Assembly: GCA_965243775.1 (NCBI GenBank)
Contig: CBDEWF010000075.1
Location: 124,001-188,000 of the forward strand
DNA from: Sansalvadorimonas sp965243775
GTDB lineage: Bacteria > Pseudomonadota > Gammaproteobacteria > Pseudomonadales > Endozoicomonadaceae
Length of the DNA: 64,000 nucleotides
Direction: 5' to 3'
The notes below the pieces were generated by a model. It ran no database searches and was not told the DNA's origin. It was given only the letters and a program-made list of their open reading frames with translations. This document shows, one piece after another, positions 1 to 9,373 of this stretch (the first letter of the stretch is position 1; every line of letters starts with the position of its first letter). Position numbers and translations under genes: made by a program.

Positions 1-62
1 TGAAATATCCGAATTCATTTCGCTCGTATTAGGGAGGACTCACAACTGTTTGTGAGCATATC
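1..62. other. Non-coding edge of window with small inverted repeat
   Basis: These bases lie downstream of the minus-strand M23 peptidase gene. A 7-bp inverted repeat (CTCACAA / TTGTGAG with a 4-base loop, about 41-58) is visible. No T-run follows it on the minus strand, so I do not call it a terminator. Nothing else is recognisable. Confidence 0.4.
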
Positions 63-998
63 CTAGCGACTGGCCCGGTAAACATATTTGGACGGATTAA
101 CCGGGCGTCCATTAACCAGCACTTCAAAGTGAACATGAGGTCCTGTAGAGCGTCCAGAACTGCCCATTAAGCTGACAGTCTGCCCCTTATTGACAATATC
201 CCCCACCTTCACCAAGACTTCCTTGTTATGGGCATAACGAGTGACATAACCATTGCCATGGTTTATCTCAACCAGAAGTCCAAAACCGCTACGGCGACCT
301 GCCCAGGTTACAACTCCAGAACCCACGGCGACCACATCGGAGCCGGCCTTACCGGCAAAATCTACACCTTTATGCCAGGCCGGGCGACCGGTAAACGGAT
401 CAGTTCTACGCCCAAAGGATGATGACATCCATCCCTTCCTGACTGGTTTTCCCGCAATAAACTGATCATCCTGAAGACTGCGTCCCAAAAGTATACTTTC
501 CAGCACTTCAAGCTGCTCTGCCCGGCTGTCTATACGAACTGCCAGACTCTCAATTTGCTCTGAGAGTGTCGGTGGCTGGTATGCCTGCCCCGCTTCAAGA
601 GACTCTTCTGGCCCCCCAAGTGCTGGAGGCACACCAAAATCAAACTCATCACCGGAAATATCAGCCATGGTTACCAACCTCTCTCCCAAGGCATCCAGTC
701 GCATCAGCTGCCCCTGCAGCTGAGCTATCTGAACAGAGAGCGCATCCAGTTCGACAGCAGATTTATTACGAAGTTTCTCAACATCCTTTCTCTGACCAGC
801 CAGTTCAGCCTGCAGGTTTTCCAGCTCTGTAGCTCTGGAGGATGTAGAAGAGATACTGTCAAGATAATGCCACCCGCCCAGGAAGCCTCCGACAATAAGG
901 GAGAGGGAAAACAGACAGCTCACCCACGCCAGCCGCGCACCATTCAACCAGAAAGTGCGGCTCTTTCCATGGGGATGTCTAACAACGATTATCTTCAT
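63..998 (-). CDS. M23 family metallopeptidase, membrane-anchored, coiled-coil
   Basis: A 311-residue probable murein endopeptidase or amidase activator of the envelope. A basic N-terminus leads into one membrane segment (about residues 22-45), then a coiled coil (about 50-110). A C-terminal LytM/M23 domain (about 188-311) carries the zinc-binding pattern H209-x3-D213 and H288-V-H290. All metal ligands are present, so it may be catalytically active, unlike the degenerate EnvC and NlpD types. The start is ATG at 998, preceded by AGG. It follows lpxC after a terminator, so it is probably transcribed separately from the dcw operon; a similar peptidase follows lpxC in pseudomonads. The substrate (crosslinked peptide stems) is inferred from the family. 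Confidence 0.85.
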   Translation of the reverse strand: MKIIVVRHPHGKSRTFWLNGARLAWVSCLFSLSLIVGGFLGGWHYLDSISSTSSRATELENLQAELAGQRKDVEKLRNKSAVELDALSVQIAQLQGQLMRLDALGERLVTMADISGDEFDFGVPPALGGPEESLEAGQAYQPPTLSEQIESLAVRIDSRAEQLEVLESILLGRSLQDDQFIAGKPVRKGWMSSSFGRRTDPFTGRPAWHKGVDFAGKAGSDVVAVGSGVVTWAGRRSGFGLLVEINHGNGYVTRYAHNKEVLVKVGDIVNKGQTVSLMGSSGRSTGPHVHFEVLVNGRPVNPSKYVYRASR

Positions 999-1236
999 TG
1001 TTGCCTGAATCCACTCATACCAATCTGCACGGAATACCCATTACTGAGCAAATGGATACACAAATAACACGAAACCATTTCGATAACTCTCTTAAAGGGC
1101 TACCGCTTCTGGATGCAACGGTGGATACTACCAGATTAACAGCCAATGTGCGCCACACTCTAGCATTCTGGCAATCCCCCTTTCAACTATAGCCAACCGA
1201 GCAGCTGCCTGACCTCCCTACATTGAGCCCACATAT

Positions 1237-1263
1237 AAAAAAGGCCATCACTGGGATGGCCTA
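1237..1263 (-). terminator. Rho-independent terminator after lpxC
   Basis: Read on the minus strand, an 8-bp stem (AGGCCATC with GATGGCCT, 5-base loop) is followed directly by six T residues. It lies 24 bases past the lpxC stop and closes the dcw cluster. Confidence 0.85.
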
Positions 1264-1286
1264 AATAAGAGAGATCAGAATTTCAA

Positions 1287-2201
1287 TCAGGCAATAACGG
1301 CTGTCGGACGGGCGTAGGAAATAGGCGCCTTCGCGGCATCTTCAAAAGTCACCACTTCCCAGGCAGACTCATCAGCAATCAGGGCACGCAGCAACTTGTT
1401 ATTGAGCGCATGGCCAGATTTTTGACCAATAAACTCACCAATCAGGCTGCTTCCCAGAAGATAAAGGTCACCTATGGCGTCAAGCATCTTGTGTTTGACG
1501 AACTCATCTTCGTAGCGGAGACCGTCTTCATTGAGAATTCGGTAGTCATCGACAACAATCGCGTTATCAACACTCCCCCCCAGAGCCAGATTTTGGGAAC
1601 GCAAGAATTCGATATCGCGCATAAAGCCGAAAGTACGGGCGCGGCTGACTTCTTTCACAAAAGAGGTACTGGAAAAATCAATACTGGCCTGCTGAGTCAA
1701 ACCACGGAACACCGGATGGTCAAAATCAATAGAGAAGCTGACCTTGAAGCCATCAAAGGGCACAAAAGTGGCAGACTTACCATCTTCCTCAACAGTCACT
1801 TTCTTCTTAATGCGAATAAAGCGCTTGGCTTTTGACTGTTCCTCTATGCCTGCCGACTGCAGCAGGAACACAAAGGGTCCGGCACTGCCATCCATAATAG
1901 GCACTTCATGGGCAGTCACTTCTACATACGCATTATCAATGCCAAGGCCGGCCATTGCAGACAGCAGATGCTCAACAGTATCAACGCGCACACCATCCTT
2001 TTCCAGAGACGTGCTCAAAGTCGTCTGCCCAACATTGACTGCACGGGCAGGAATCTCAACAACTGGGTCAAGATCTGTACGGCAGAAAACAATACCGGTA
2101 TCAACTGGAGCAGGCTTGAGTGTCATGTAGACCTTTTCGCCTGAATGCAGACCTACGCCAGTGGCGCGAATAATATTTTTAAGAGTACGCTGTCTGATCA
2201 T
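1287..2201 (-). CDS. lpxC: UDP-3-O-acyl-N-acetylglucosamine deacetylase LpxC
   Basis: Zinc-dependent cytoplasmic enzyme of the committed step of lipid A synthesis; it removes the acetyl group from UDP-3-O-acyl-GlcNAc. At 304 residues it has the normal length. The catalytic set is complete: E77-H78 in VEHLLSAMAGLGIDN, H237 and D241 in HKMLDAIGDLYLLG, and H264 in GHALNN, one residue off the E. coli numbering. It is the last gene of the dcw cluster, 189 bases after ftsZ, and is followed by a clear terminator. The C-terminal tail ends in small hydrophobic residues, as in E. coli LpxC, where the tail is a target for FtsH degradation; that form of control is inferred here. Confidence 0.97.
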   Translation of the reverse strand: MIRQRTLKNIIRATGVGLHSGEKVYMTLKPAPVDTGIVFCRTDLDPVVEIPARAVNVGQTTLSTSLEKDGVRVDTVEHLLSAMAGLGIDNAYVEVTAHEVPIMDGSAGPFVFLLQSAGIEEQSKAKRFIRIKKKVTVEEDGKSATFVPFDGFKVSFSIDFDHPVFRGLTQQASIDFSSTSFVKEVSRARTFGFMRDIEFLRSQNLALGGSVDNAIVVDDYRILNEDGLRYEDEFVKHKMLDAIGDLYLLGSSLIGEFIGQKSGHALNNKLLRALIADESAWEVVTFEDAAKAPISYARPTAVIA

Positions 2202-2380
2202 AATGCAGCCGTAAAGCCTTTATATCTTGCTTATCTTGCTATGTGCCAGTGATGCCGGCGTTATACCAGGCTGCAAGCTTCTCTTTCTCTTGGAAAACTT
2301 GCAATAATCTACCAGTTTAGCAAAGTAAGCCTTTCGAACATAGTGTTACATTCCACATCATTCCTTTAACTGCAGCAGCT

Positions 2381-2402
2381 CAGGCGGAGATTAGTCCGCC
2401 TG
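2381..2402 (-). other. Stem-loop spanning the ftsZ stop codon
   Basis: CAGGCGGA and TCCGCCTG form a perfect 8-bp stem with a 6-base loop, and the ftsZ stop codon lies in the loop. There is no T-run after it on the minus strand, so it is not an ordinary terminator. It could stabilise the ftsZ message or mark a processing point before lpxC. Confidence 0.5.
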
Positions 2403-3566
2403 ACGACGCAGGAATGCAGGAATATCCAGATAGTCAGGTGACGCATTCAAGTCTGGAGCCGTGGCTGCATCAAGACCATTAGTCACAGCCGGCTTCGGTT
2501 TCTGACGATGAATAGCCGGACGATCCAGTTCCGTGTAGTTCAGCTCCTCGGCCGGCTTTTCTGCCTGCTTGGTTTCTGTGTTGTCCACCACGGTGCGAAT
2601 CTTGTTATCCGCTTCCCCCAGGCCAGTGGCAACAACTGTAACACGCAACTCGTCAGTCATCTCTGGATCAATAACCGTACCGATAACTACAGTGGCATTA
2701 TCAGAAGCATACTGGGAAACGGCATCACCCACTTCTTCAAACTCACCAATGGCAAAGTCCAGACCAGCAGTAATATTAACCAGAATACCGCGAGCGCCCT
2801 GAAGGTCGATATCATCCAGCAACGGACTGCGGACGGCAGCTTCAGCCGCTTCAGCAGCACGAGTTTCACCGGTAGATGAACCGGTTCCCATCATAGCCAT
2901 GCCCATTTCAGACATAACTGTACGTACGTCGGCGAAATCGACGTTGATCATACCCGGGCGGATGATCAGATCAGCAATTCCCTGCACAGCACCCAAGAGC
3001 ACATCATTGGCCGCACTGAAAGCAGACAGCAGACTGGCTTTGCGTCCCAAGGCCTGCAGCAACTTTTCGTTAGGAATGGTAATCAGAGAGTCCACATGAT
3101 CAGACAGCTCTTTCAGACCTTCCTCTGCAATAGCTGTACGCTTTCGTCCTTCGAAGGGGAAGGGACGGGTCACAACAGCAACGGTCAAAATATCCAGCTC
3201 TTTGGCAACCTGGGCCACAACAGGAGCAGCTCCGGTTCCGGTACCACCACCCATACCCGCAGTAATAAAGACCATATCAGCGCCCTGCAGGACTTCTGCA
3301 ATACGCTCGCGGTCTTCCAGAGCAGCCTGACGGCCAATTTCAGGGTTGGCACCGGCACCAAGCCCCTTGGTGATGCCAGTACCCAGCTGAAGCAAGGTCC
3401 GGGCATTCAGGTTCTTAAGAGCCTGAGCATCAGTGTTGGCCACAATAAAGTCCACACCCTCAACCTGGCTGTTGAGCATATGATTGACTGCATTACCACC
3501 GCCACCGCCGACACCGATGACCTTGATAACCGCATTCTGCGGCACATTGTCTAACAGCTCGAACAT
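2391..3566 (-). CDS. ftsZ: Cell division GTPase FtsZ
   Basis: Tubulin-like GTPase that forms the Z ring at midcell. The 391-residue protein has the GGGTGTG tubulin signature (residues 106-112), an N-terminal glycine-rich GVGGGGGNAV loop, and the T7 loop NVDFADV that completes the catalytic site. A variable linker (about 320-375) leads to the conserved C-terminal peptide DYLDIPAFLRRQAD, which binds FtsA and ZipA. It lies 56 bases downstream of ftsA in the standard ftsQ-ftsA-ftsZ order. The ATG at 3566 is preceded by a purine-rich stretch with GGAGAG. Confidence 0.98.
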   Translation of the reverse strand: MFELLDNVPQNAVIKVIGVGGGGGNAVNHMLNSQVEGVDFIVANTDAQALKNLNARTLLQLGTGITKGLGAGANPEIGRQAALEDRERIAEVLQGADMVFITAGMGGGTGTGAAPVVAQVAKELDILTVAVVTRPFPFEGRKRTAIAEEGLKELSDHVDSLITIPNEKLLQALGRKASLLSAFSAANDVLLGAVQGIADLIIRPGMINVDFADVRTVMSEMGMAMMGTGSSTGETRAAEAAEAAVRSPLLDDIDLQGARGILVNITAGLDFAIGEFEEVGDAVSQYASDNATVVIGTVIDPEMTDELRVTVVATGLGEADNKIRTVVDNTETKQAEKPAEELNYTELDRPAIHRQKPKPAVTNGLDAATAPDLNASPDYLDIPAFLRRQAD

Positions 3567-3622
3567 GACTCTCTCCTTTCTCTCTTAATATCCATTTTCT
3601 TGTAATAACTTCCAGTTAACAA

Positions 3623-4870
3623 TTAAAAATTGCCTTGAATCCACTGCTTCAAACGACTCAAAAAGTTTTCCTGCTGCCGATGTGCCCCCTTGACCGGGGC
3701 AGGTGCTCCTGCGCTTTCCTGCATGTTGTGCTGGGCATACTGGAGCAAACCGACACCAGTCGCATAAATAGGATTACGAACCACATCGGCCAGCCCTTCA
3801 ACATTCTGAGGAACTCCCAGTCGAACTGGCATATGGAAAATCTCCTCAGCCAGCTCTACAACTCCTTCCATCTTGGAAGTCCCGCCAGTAAGTACCACAC
3901 CCGCAGCCACCAGCTCTTCAAACCCGCTGCGTCTCAGCTCAGCCTGAATCAGGCTGAACAGCTCGGCATAACGGGGTTCCACAACTTCTGCCAGCGCCTG
4001 CCGTGACAGTTCCCTTGGGGGCCTGTCGCCAACACTGGGCACCTTGATTGTGTCGTGCTCACCTGCCAGCTGAGTCAGTGCACAGGCATACTTGATCTTG
4101 ATATCCTCCGCATGCTGGGTCGGAGTACGCAATGCCATGGCAATGTCGTTAGTTACCTGATCACCAGCAATAGGAATGACTGCCGTATGACGTATAGCAC
4201 CGTCAGTAAAGATGGCGATATCTGTGGTACCACCACCGATATCCACCATGCAGACACCGAGCTCTTTTTCATCATCGGTCAGCACTGAGTAGCTGGAAGC
4301 CAGCTGCTCAAGGATGACATCATCGACATCCAGATTGCAGCGACGAATACATTTCTCAATATTCTGCACGGCATTAACTGCACAGGTGACCAGATGAACC
4401 TTGGCCTCCAGGCGCACCCCGGACATACCCAGCGGCTCCTTCACGCCTTCCTGGGTATCAATCACATACTCCTGGGGCAGAATATGTAAAATTTTCTGGT
4501 CAGCCGGGATAGCCACAGCCTGGGCCGCATCAATAACCCGCTCCATATCAGCATGCGTCACTTCACGCTCACGTATCGCCACAATTCCATGGGAATTGAG
4601 ACTGCGGATATGATTACCTGCAATACCGGCGTAAACGGTATCAATCTGGCACCCAGCCATCAGCTCAGCTTCTTCAATAGCGCGCTGAATAGACTGTACT
4701 GTCGACTCAATGTTGACCACCACACCCCGCTTTAATCCGCGTGAAGGGTGTGAACCAATGCCAACGATTTCAATGGTGCCACGCTCGGTAATCTCCCCGA
4801 CCAGAGTGACTACCTTGGAGGTACCAATATCCAGGCCGACGACCATCTTTCCGTTCCCAGAGCCAGTCAT
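3623..4870 (-). CDS. ftsA: Cell division protein FtsA
   Basis: Actin-like ATPase that tethers FtsZ to the membrane and recruits later division proteins. It has 415 residues. The N-terminal phosphate-1 loop GLDIGTSKV (about 13-21), the second phosphate motif CMVDIGGGTTDIAIF (about 207-221) and the late GVVLTGGTS motif (about 324-332) are those of the FtsA/actin superfamily. The C-terminus ends in an amphipathic stretch (LSRLKQWIQGNF) typical of the FtsA membrane-targeting helix. It is placed between ftsQ (121 bases upstream) and ftsZ. Confidence 0.97.
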   Translation of the reverse strand: MTGSGNGKMVVGLDIGTSKVVTLVGEITERGTIEIVGIGSHPSRGLKRGVVVNIESTVQSIQRAIEEAELMAGCQIDTVYAGIAGNHIRSLNSHGIVAIREREVTHADMERVIDAAQAVAIPADQKILHILPQEYVIDTQEGVKEPLGMSGVRLEAKVHLVTCAVNAVQNIEKCIRRCNLDVDDVILEQLASSYSVLTDDEKELGVCMVDIGGGTTDIAIFTDGAIRHTAVIPIAGDQVTNDIAMALRTPTQHAEDIKIKYACALTQLAGEHDTIKVPSVGDRPPRELSRQALAEVVEPRYAELFSLIQAELRRSGFEELVAAGVVLTGGTSKMEGVVELAEEIFHMPVRLGVPQNVEGLADVVRNPIYATGVGLLQYAQHNMQESAGAPAPVKGAHRQQENFLSRLKQWIQGNF

Positions 4871-4991
4871 TTATTAACCTACCTGTTGTCCCGTTAACAA
4901 GCGGTGACTTGTTTCCAGCCAGCGTACCAGCCATTTATCCTGTGCAGTCATCAGACAACCCTTGTTCAAAAAGACTTCCTGATGAATGCAT

Positions 4992-5810
4992 TTACCCATT
5001 GTCCGAGGCCATGCTGACCTCCTTCCACGCCACTGCAACTCCATCCCGGTAGCGCAGATCCACGCTTTTCACAGAGCTCCACTGCTCTTCGAGATGTATG
5101 TTGTACAGCCGGGAAAATCTCTGCATCCGTTTAAGCAGAGCTTCACTGCCCAGCTGCACTTCAATCTCCCCGACCCGAAAGCTCCAGCTTCCATCCATTG
5201 ACAGGGCTACCCCATCAACCTTGATCCCCAGCGGCCTTAACTGATGGCTCAGGGTCAGGTACTGCTCCATGACTTCCTGTTCTCGACCACCAGGCCCAGC
5301 CAGGGCTGGAAACTGTTCAAACTGCTGATCTGCACTCCGGGGAAAAACCTCCCCTTCAATATTTATCAGATCAGCTGCCCGCCAGCGGGCCACCGGTACC
5401 TCTTCCCTGAGTACTACCATCAACAGATCCGGCCAGACCTTGCGCACCTTGACGCTGCCAATCCATGGATCTGATAACAGAGCCGACCTTAAATACTGCA
5501 GATCCAGACTGAAAAAGGTCTCCTGCAGATAAGGCGTCAGCTTGCCCTTGACCTGCTCCTGATCGAGATAACGGAAATCACCGCTGATCTCAACCCTGGC
5601 AATCGGCCTGTCCAGCCAGCTCCAGATAACCGGTACCGACCAGATAAAACCTCCCAGCACAGCTCCCGCACACAGCCACTTCAACGCAGCCAGAGTTCGC
5701 GCACACCAGAGCAAAAACTCTTCCTGAAAGCTTCTCACCCGCAATTTCCTGCGGGGCTTGTGCCTTAGCTGGTTTTCACTGCCGCGGTTGAGGTACCGGC
5801 GGGCATCCAT
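4992..5810 (-). CDS. ftsQ: Cell division protein FtsQ
   Basis: Bitopic inner-membrane divisome scaffold that binds FtsL/FtsB. The 272-residue protein has a basic N-terminus, one membrane segment (about 38-60), a POTRA domain beginning near VEISGDFRYL (about 73), and the FtsQ beta domain. The start overlaps the end of ddlB by 46 bases. It is well supported by a strong GGAGGAG site 6 bases before the ATG at 5810. The large overlap suggests translational coupling to ddlB. Confidence 0.95.
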   Translation of the reverse strand: MDARRYLNRGSENQLRHKPRRKLRVRSFQEEFLLWCARTLAALKWLCAGAVLGGFIWSVPVIWSWLDRPIARVEISGDFRYLDQEQVKGKLTPYLQETFFSLDLQYLRSALLSDPWIGSVKVRKVWPDLLMVVLREEVPVARWRAADLINIEGEVFPRSADQQFEQFPALAGPGGREQEVMEQYLTLSHQLRPLGIKVDGVALSMDGSWSFRVGEIEVQLGSEALLKRMQRFSRLYNIHLEEQWSSVKSVDLRYRDGVAVAWKEVSMASDNG

Positions 5811-6760
5811 GGCCGCTCCTCCTGTCCAGTGGCCTGTAGTAGTTCCAGAACCAGATCAGCAAACTCATAACCCACTGCCTTGGCGGCCATAGGTACCAGA
5901 CTATGGTCCGTCATTCCCGGAATAGTATTAACTTCCAGAAGCCAGAAATTGCCCTGTTCATCCTGCATAACATCTACCCGGCCCCAGCCGGTGCAACCGA
6001 TACTGTCGAAAGCCCGCAAAGCCAGAGCCTGAAGCTCTGCCTCTTTCTCTTCAGTCAAACCGCAAGGCAGGAGGTAACGGGTACTGTCTGACAGATACTT
6101 GGCCTCATAATCATAAAAGGTGTTGTCAGTTTCCAGCCGAATACCGGGCAGAGGACGACCGTTAAGAATACTGACAGTAAATTCCGGCCCTTTAATCAAC
6201 TGCTCAACCAGCACCTTATCTGCGTGCTCCAGCACCTTGGTAATGGCAGGCTTCAGCTCATCCCGGCTGTAAACAGGAAATGTGGCAATACTGGAGCCAT
6301 CACTGTTCGGCTTTACAAAACAGGGAACCGGAAGCTCAATTTCATCCAGGTTGGTGCTGGCATCAATTAGCTTAAAGTCAGGAGTTGGCAGCCCGATGCG
6401 CTGCCAGATCAACTTGCTGCGACACTTGTCCATAGCGATAGCGGAACCTTTCACACCACTACCGGTATAAGGGATTTTCAGAAACTCCAGCAATCCCTGA
6501 ACAGTACCATCTTCACCACTGGCACCATGCAGGGCCAGAAATACGCGGTCCGGTTTAATGGTCTGCAGCTGGTCAACCAGATCATTGGCAGCATCTACCA
6601 TGACCACATCAACGCCACGATCCTGCAGGGCGGTAAAAATACGGTTACCAGATTTCAATGACACCTGGCGTTCAGGTGAATCTCCACCACACAGTACGAC
6701 CACACGTCCAAAAGCTTCCGTGTTCTCGATCGGATTGTCCTTTTTGGATTGTTCAGTCAT
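5765..6760 (-). CDS. ddlB: D-alanine--D-alanine ligase
   Basis: ATP-grasp ligase that makes the D-Ala-D-Ala dipeptide added by MurF. It has 331 residues. N-terminal VVLCGGDSPERQVSLKSG, central HGASGEDGTVQGLLE, CFVKPNSDGSS and C-terminal LEVNTIPGMTDHSLVP are the expected substrate- and metal-binding segments. It lies 86 bases after murC and overlaps ftsQ by 46 bases. The last residues after ELLQATGQE are a short extension without clear function. Confidence 0.96.
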   Translation of the reverse strand: MTEQSKKDNPIENTEAFGRVVVLCGGDSPERQVSLKSGNRIFTALQDRGVDVVMVDAANDLVDQLQTIKPDRVFLALHGASGEDGTVQGLLEFLKIPYTGSGVKGSAIAMDKCRSKLIWQRIGLPTPDFKLIDASTNLDEIELPVPCFVKPNSDGSSIATFPVYSRDELKPAITKVLEHADKVLVEQLIKGPEFTVSILNGRPLPGIRLETDNTFYDYEAKYLSDSTRYLLPCGLTEEKEAELQALALRAFDSIGCTGWGRVDVMQDEQGNFWLLEVNTIPGMTDHSLVPMAAKAVGYEFADLVLELLQATGQEERPWMPAGTSTAAVKTS

Positions 6761-6846
6761 GCACTCATCTCTTTCCTACAGCTCGTTGGCTGTTTTCCAT
6801 GGCAGCCCTGAGCTATTCAGTCAGCTCAAGGCTATTATCTGTTAGC

Positions 6847-8307
6847 TCAAGCCTGCTCAGACTGCTTTAATACCAGCTCGCTATCAGCCAGCTCATTGGC
6901 CAAGCCACCGATATCACCAGCCCCCTGGGTAATTAACAGATCCCCCTCCTTCAACACATCCGCCAGCACTGGCTCAACCGCATCACCGCGCTGCAGGAAA
7001 ATTGGATCCAGACGCCCGCGCTGACGAATACTGCGACACAGGCTGCGGGCATCGGCTCCAGGAATCTCCTCTTCCCCGGCAGGGTACACGTCCATCAGCA
7101 GCAAAACATCGACCTGTGACAGAACATCTACAAAATCTTCATACAAGTCACGGGTACGGGAATAGCGATGGGGCTGGTAAATCATAACCAGTCGCTGATC
7201 AGGCCAACCCTTGCGAATCGCCGCAATGGTCGCCGCAACTTCACGGGGGTGGTGACCATAATCATCGACAAACATCACCTCGCCAACGCCTGTCTGGTAA
7301 TTTCCGTAAACCTGGAAACGACGTCCAACCCCCTGAAACCCTTCCAAACCGGCACAGATATCTTCATCACTGAGCCCCTCTTCTGCAGCTACAGCATATG
7401 TGGCCAGAGAGTTGAGGATATTATGCTCGCCAGGCAGGTTGATGGTGACATCTATCTTTTCATCATGACCCTTTCGAACCAGACGGTAGCTGTTGCGCAT
7501 GCCATTCTGACGAATATCAATGGCACGGAAATCCGCATCTTCAGCAAAACCATAAGTGATCACTTGACGTTTAATGCGGGGAAGAAGCTCTCGTACAACC
7601 GGATCATCAATACAGACAACGGCCAGCCCATAAAATGGCAGGTTATGGAGAAACTCGATAAAGGTCTGCTTCAACTTATTGAAGTCACCATCATAGGTAC
7701 CCATATGATCAGCATCGATATTAGTCACTATCGATACCATGGGTTGCAGATGCAGGAAAGAAGCATCACTTTCATCGGCCTCAGCCACCAGAAAACGGCT
7801 GGCCCCCATGCGGGCATTGGTTCCTGCAGAGTTCAGACGACCACCGATAATAAAAGTCGGATCCAGCCCGCCCTGCCCCAGAACGGAGGCCAGAAGGCTG
7901 GTGGTTGTCGTCTTTCCATGGGTGCCGGCAACTGCGATACCGTGACGGTAACGCATCAGCTCTGCCAGCATCTCGGCTCGAGGGACAACCGGGATACGGC
8001 ACTCCCGGGCCTCCATTAACTCAGGGTTATCTTCCTTTACCGCCGTAGATACAACAACAACATCGGCACCAGCAATGTGGGACCGGTCATGCCCCTGGTA
8101 AACTTCAACACCCAGAGACTCAAGGTGCCGGGTAACCCGTGACTGATTCAGATCCGATCCGGAAATCTGATACCCCTGATTGCGCAGCACCTCAGCAATA
8201 CCGCACATTCCGGAGCCACCAATACCAATAAAATGGATCTTGCCGATCCGGCGCATTTCTGGAATGGCAAAAACCGGAACATGCTGTCTGGAAAACTGTT
8301 CAGACAT
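6847..8307 (-). CDS. murC: UDP-N-acetylmuramate--L-alanine ligase MurC
   Basis: Cytoplasmic ligase that adds L-Ala to UDP-MurNAc, the first step of stem-peptide assembly. The open frame extends to 8361, but I place the start at 8307 (MSEQFSRQH). A GGGAGGT site sits just upstream, and the ATG overlaps the murG stop by 8 bases, the same arrangement as murG on ftsW and ftsW on murD. The 486-residue product has the Rossmann motif FIGIGGSGM, the ATP loop GTHGKTTTTS, and the family motifs EADESD and YGHHPREV. Confidence 0.96.
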   Translation of the reverse strand: MSEQFSRQHVPVFAIPEMRRIGKIHFIGIGGSGMCGIAEVLRNQGYQISGSDLNQSRVTRHLESLGVEVYQGHDRSHIAGADVVVVSTAVKEDNPELMEARECRIPVVPRAEMLAELMRYRHGIAVAGTHGKTTTTSLLASVLGQGGLDPTFIIGGRLNSAGTNARMGASRFLVAEADESDASFLHLQPMVSIVTNIDADHMGTYDGDFNKLKQTFIEFLHNLPFYGLAVVCIDDPVVRELLPRIKRQVITYGFAEDADFRAIDIRQNGMRNSYRLVRKGHDEKIDVTINLPGEHNILNSLATYAVAAEEGLSDEDICAGLEGFQGVGRRFQVYGNYQTGVGEVMFVDDYGHHPREVAATIAAIRKGWPDQRLVMIYQPHRYSRTRDLYEDFVDVLSQVDVLLLMDVYPAGEEEIPGADARSLCRSIRQRGRLDPIFLQRGDAVEPVLADVLKEGDLLITQGAGDIGGLANELADSELVLKQSEQA

Positions 8308-9373
8308 TGGCCACCTCCCGGCAAAAACGGGCAACATTTTTGGTTGCGTTGGGGTGAGCACAGGTTTTGGATGCTTCAGCCATGGATTGTATGCGCTTCC
8401 TGTCGCTTGACAGCTGCTTCAGCAGATCTGCCAGGGTTTCATCTGTCATTTCATTCTGCTCAAGCAGAACGGCTGCCTGGTTATCCACAAGGTAACGGGC
8501 ATTTCTTAACTGCTGCTGGTCTTTATGCCAGGGATAAGGAACCAGAATCGCGGGCTTACCGGCATTAGCCAGTTCAGCCACAGTCAAAGCCCCCGAACGA
8601 CACAACACCAGATCAGCCCAGCCATAGGCAGCGGCCATATCATCAATAAAGGGATCTACCCGGCCTTCAACACCGGCTTTCCGATAAATATTGCGAGCCT
8701 CTTCCACATTGAGGCTGCCAGCCTGATGCCACACATCCAGAGAACCAGTCTCTAAAAGGGCAAGGGCCTTAGGAACACACTCGTTAATAGCTACAGCCCC
8801 CCGGCTGCCACCAAGAACCAGCAACCGCAATGGTCTGGAGCCTGACTCGGAACTTTCAGAGAAAATAATCATCGGGCGTACCGGATTACCGGTACATTGC
8901 ACACCGGAGCGTTTCTCAAAGGTGTTGGGAAATGCTTCCAGCAACCGGGTAGCAAACCGACTGGCAATACGGTTGGTCAGACCAAGAACGGCATTTTGCT
9001 CATGCAGCACCAGCGGCTTGCGCAGTAACCAGGCTGCTACACTGCCGGGTCCTGATACAAATCCCCCCATACCCAGTACAGCTACCGCTTTTTTACTGCG
9101 CATAATCTGCATTGCATGCCAGAGGGAAATAGCAACCCGGAACGGTGCCTGCAGAAGAGCCTTAAAGCCATTACCCCTTACACCTTTAACTGGCATAAAG
9201 GAGATATCATAACCGTGCTTAGGTACGAGATCAGCTTCCATACCGTCATGGGTGCCCAGCCAGTGAATATGGAAACCCTGGTCACGAAGTTCGTCCGCTA
9301 CAGCAAGGGCCGGGAAAATGTGACCACCGGTACCACCGGCCATGATAATAAACAGAGGTGACTGGTCAGCCAT
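8300..9373 (-). CDS. murG: UDP-GlcNAc:lipid I transferase MurG
   Basis: Peripheral membrane GT28 glycosyltransferase that adds GlcNAc to lipid I to form lipid II. The start is placed at 9373 (MADQSPLFI) rather than at the longest frame (9418), because an AGGGAGGT site lies directly upstream and the gene then overlaps ftsW by the same 8 bases seen at neighbouring junctions. The product is 357 residues. N-terminal GGTGGHIFPALAVA and GMGGFVSGPG are the acceptor loops. GGSRGA and the C-terminal CRSGALTVAEL segment bind UDP-GlcNAc. Confidence 0.96.
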   Translation of the reverse strand: MADQSPLFIIMAGGTGGHIFPALAVADELRDQGFHIHWLGTHDGMEADLVPKHGYDISFMPVKGVRGNGFKALLQAPFRVAISLWHAMQIMRSKKAVAVLGMGGFVSGPGSVAAWLLRKPLVLHEQNAVLGLTNRIASRFATRLLEAFPNTFEKRSGVQCTGNPVRPMIIFSESSESGSRPLRLLVLGGSRGAVAINECVPKALALLETGSLDVWHQAGSLNVEEARNIYRKAGVEGRVDPFIDDMAAAYGWADLVLCRSGALTVAELANAGKPAILVPYPWHKDQQQLRNARYLVDNQAAVLLEQNEMTDETLADLLKQLSSDRKRIQSMAEASKTCAHPNATKNVARFCREVANV

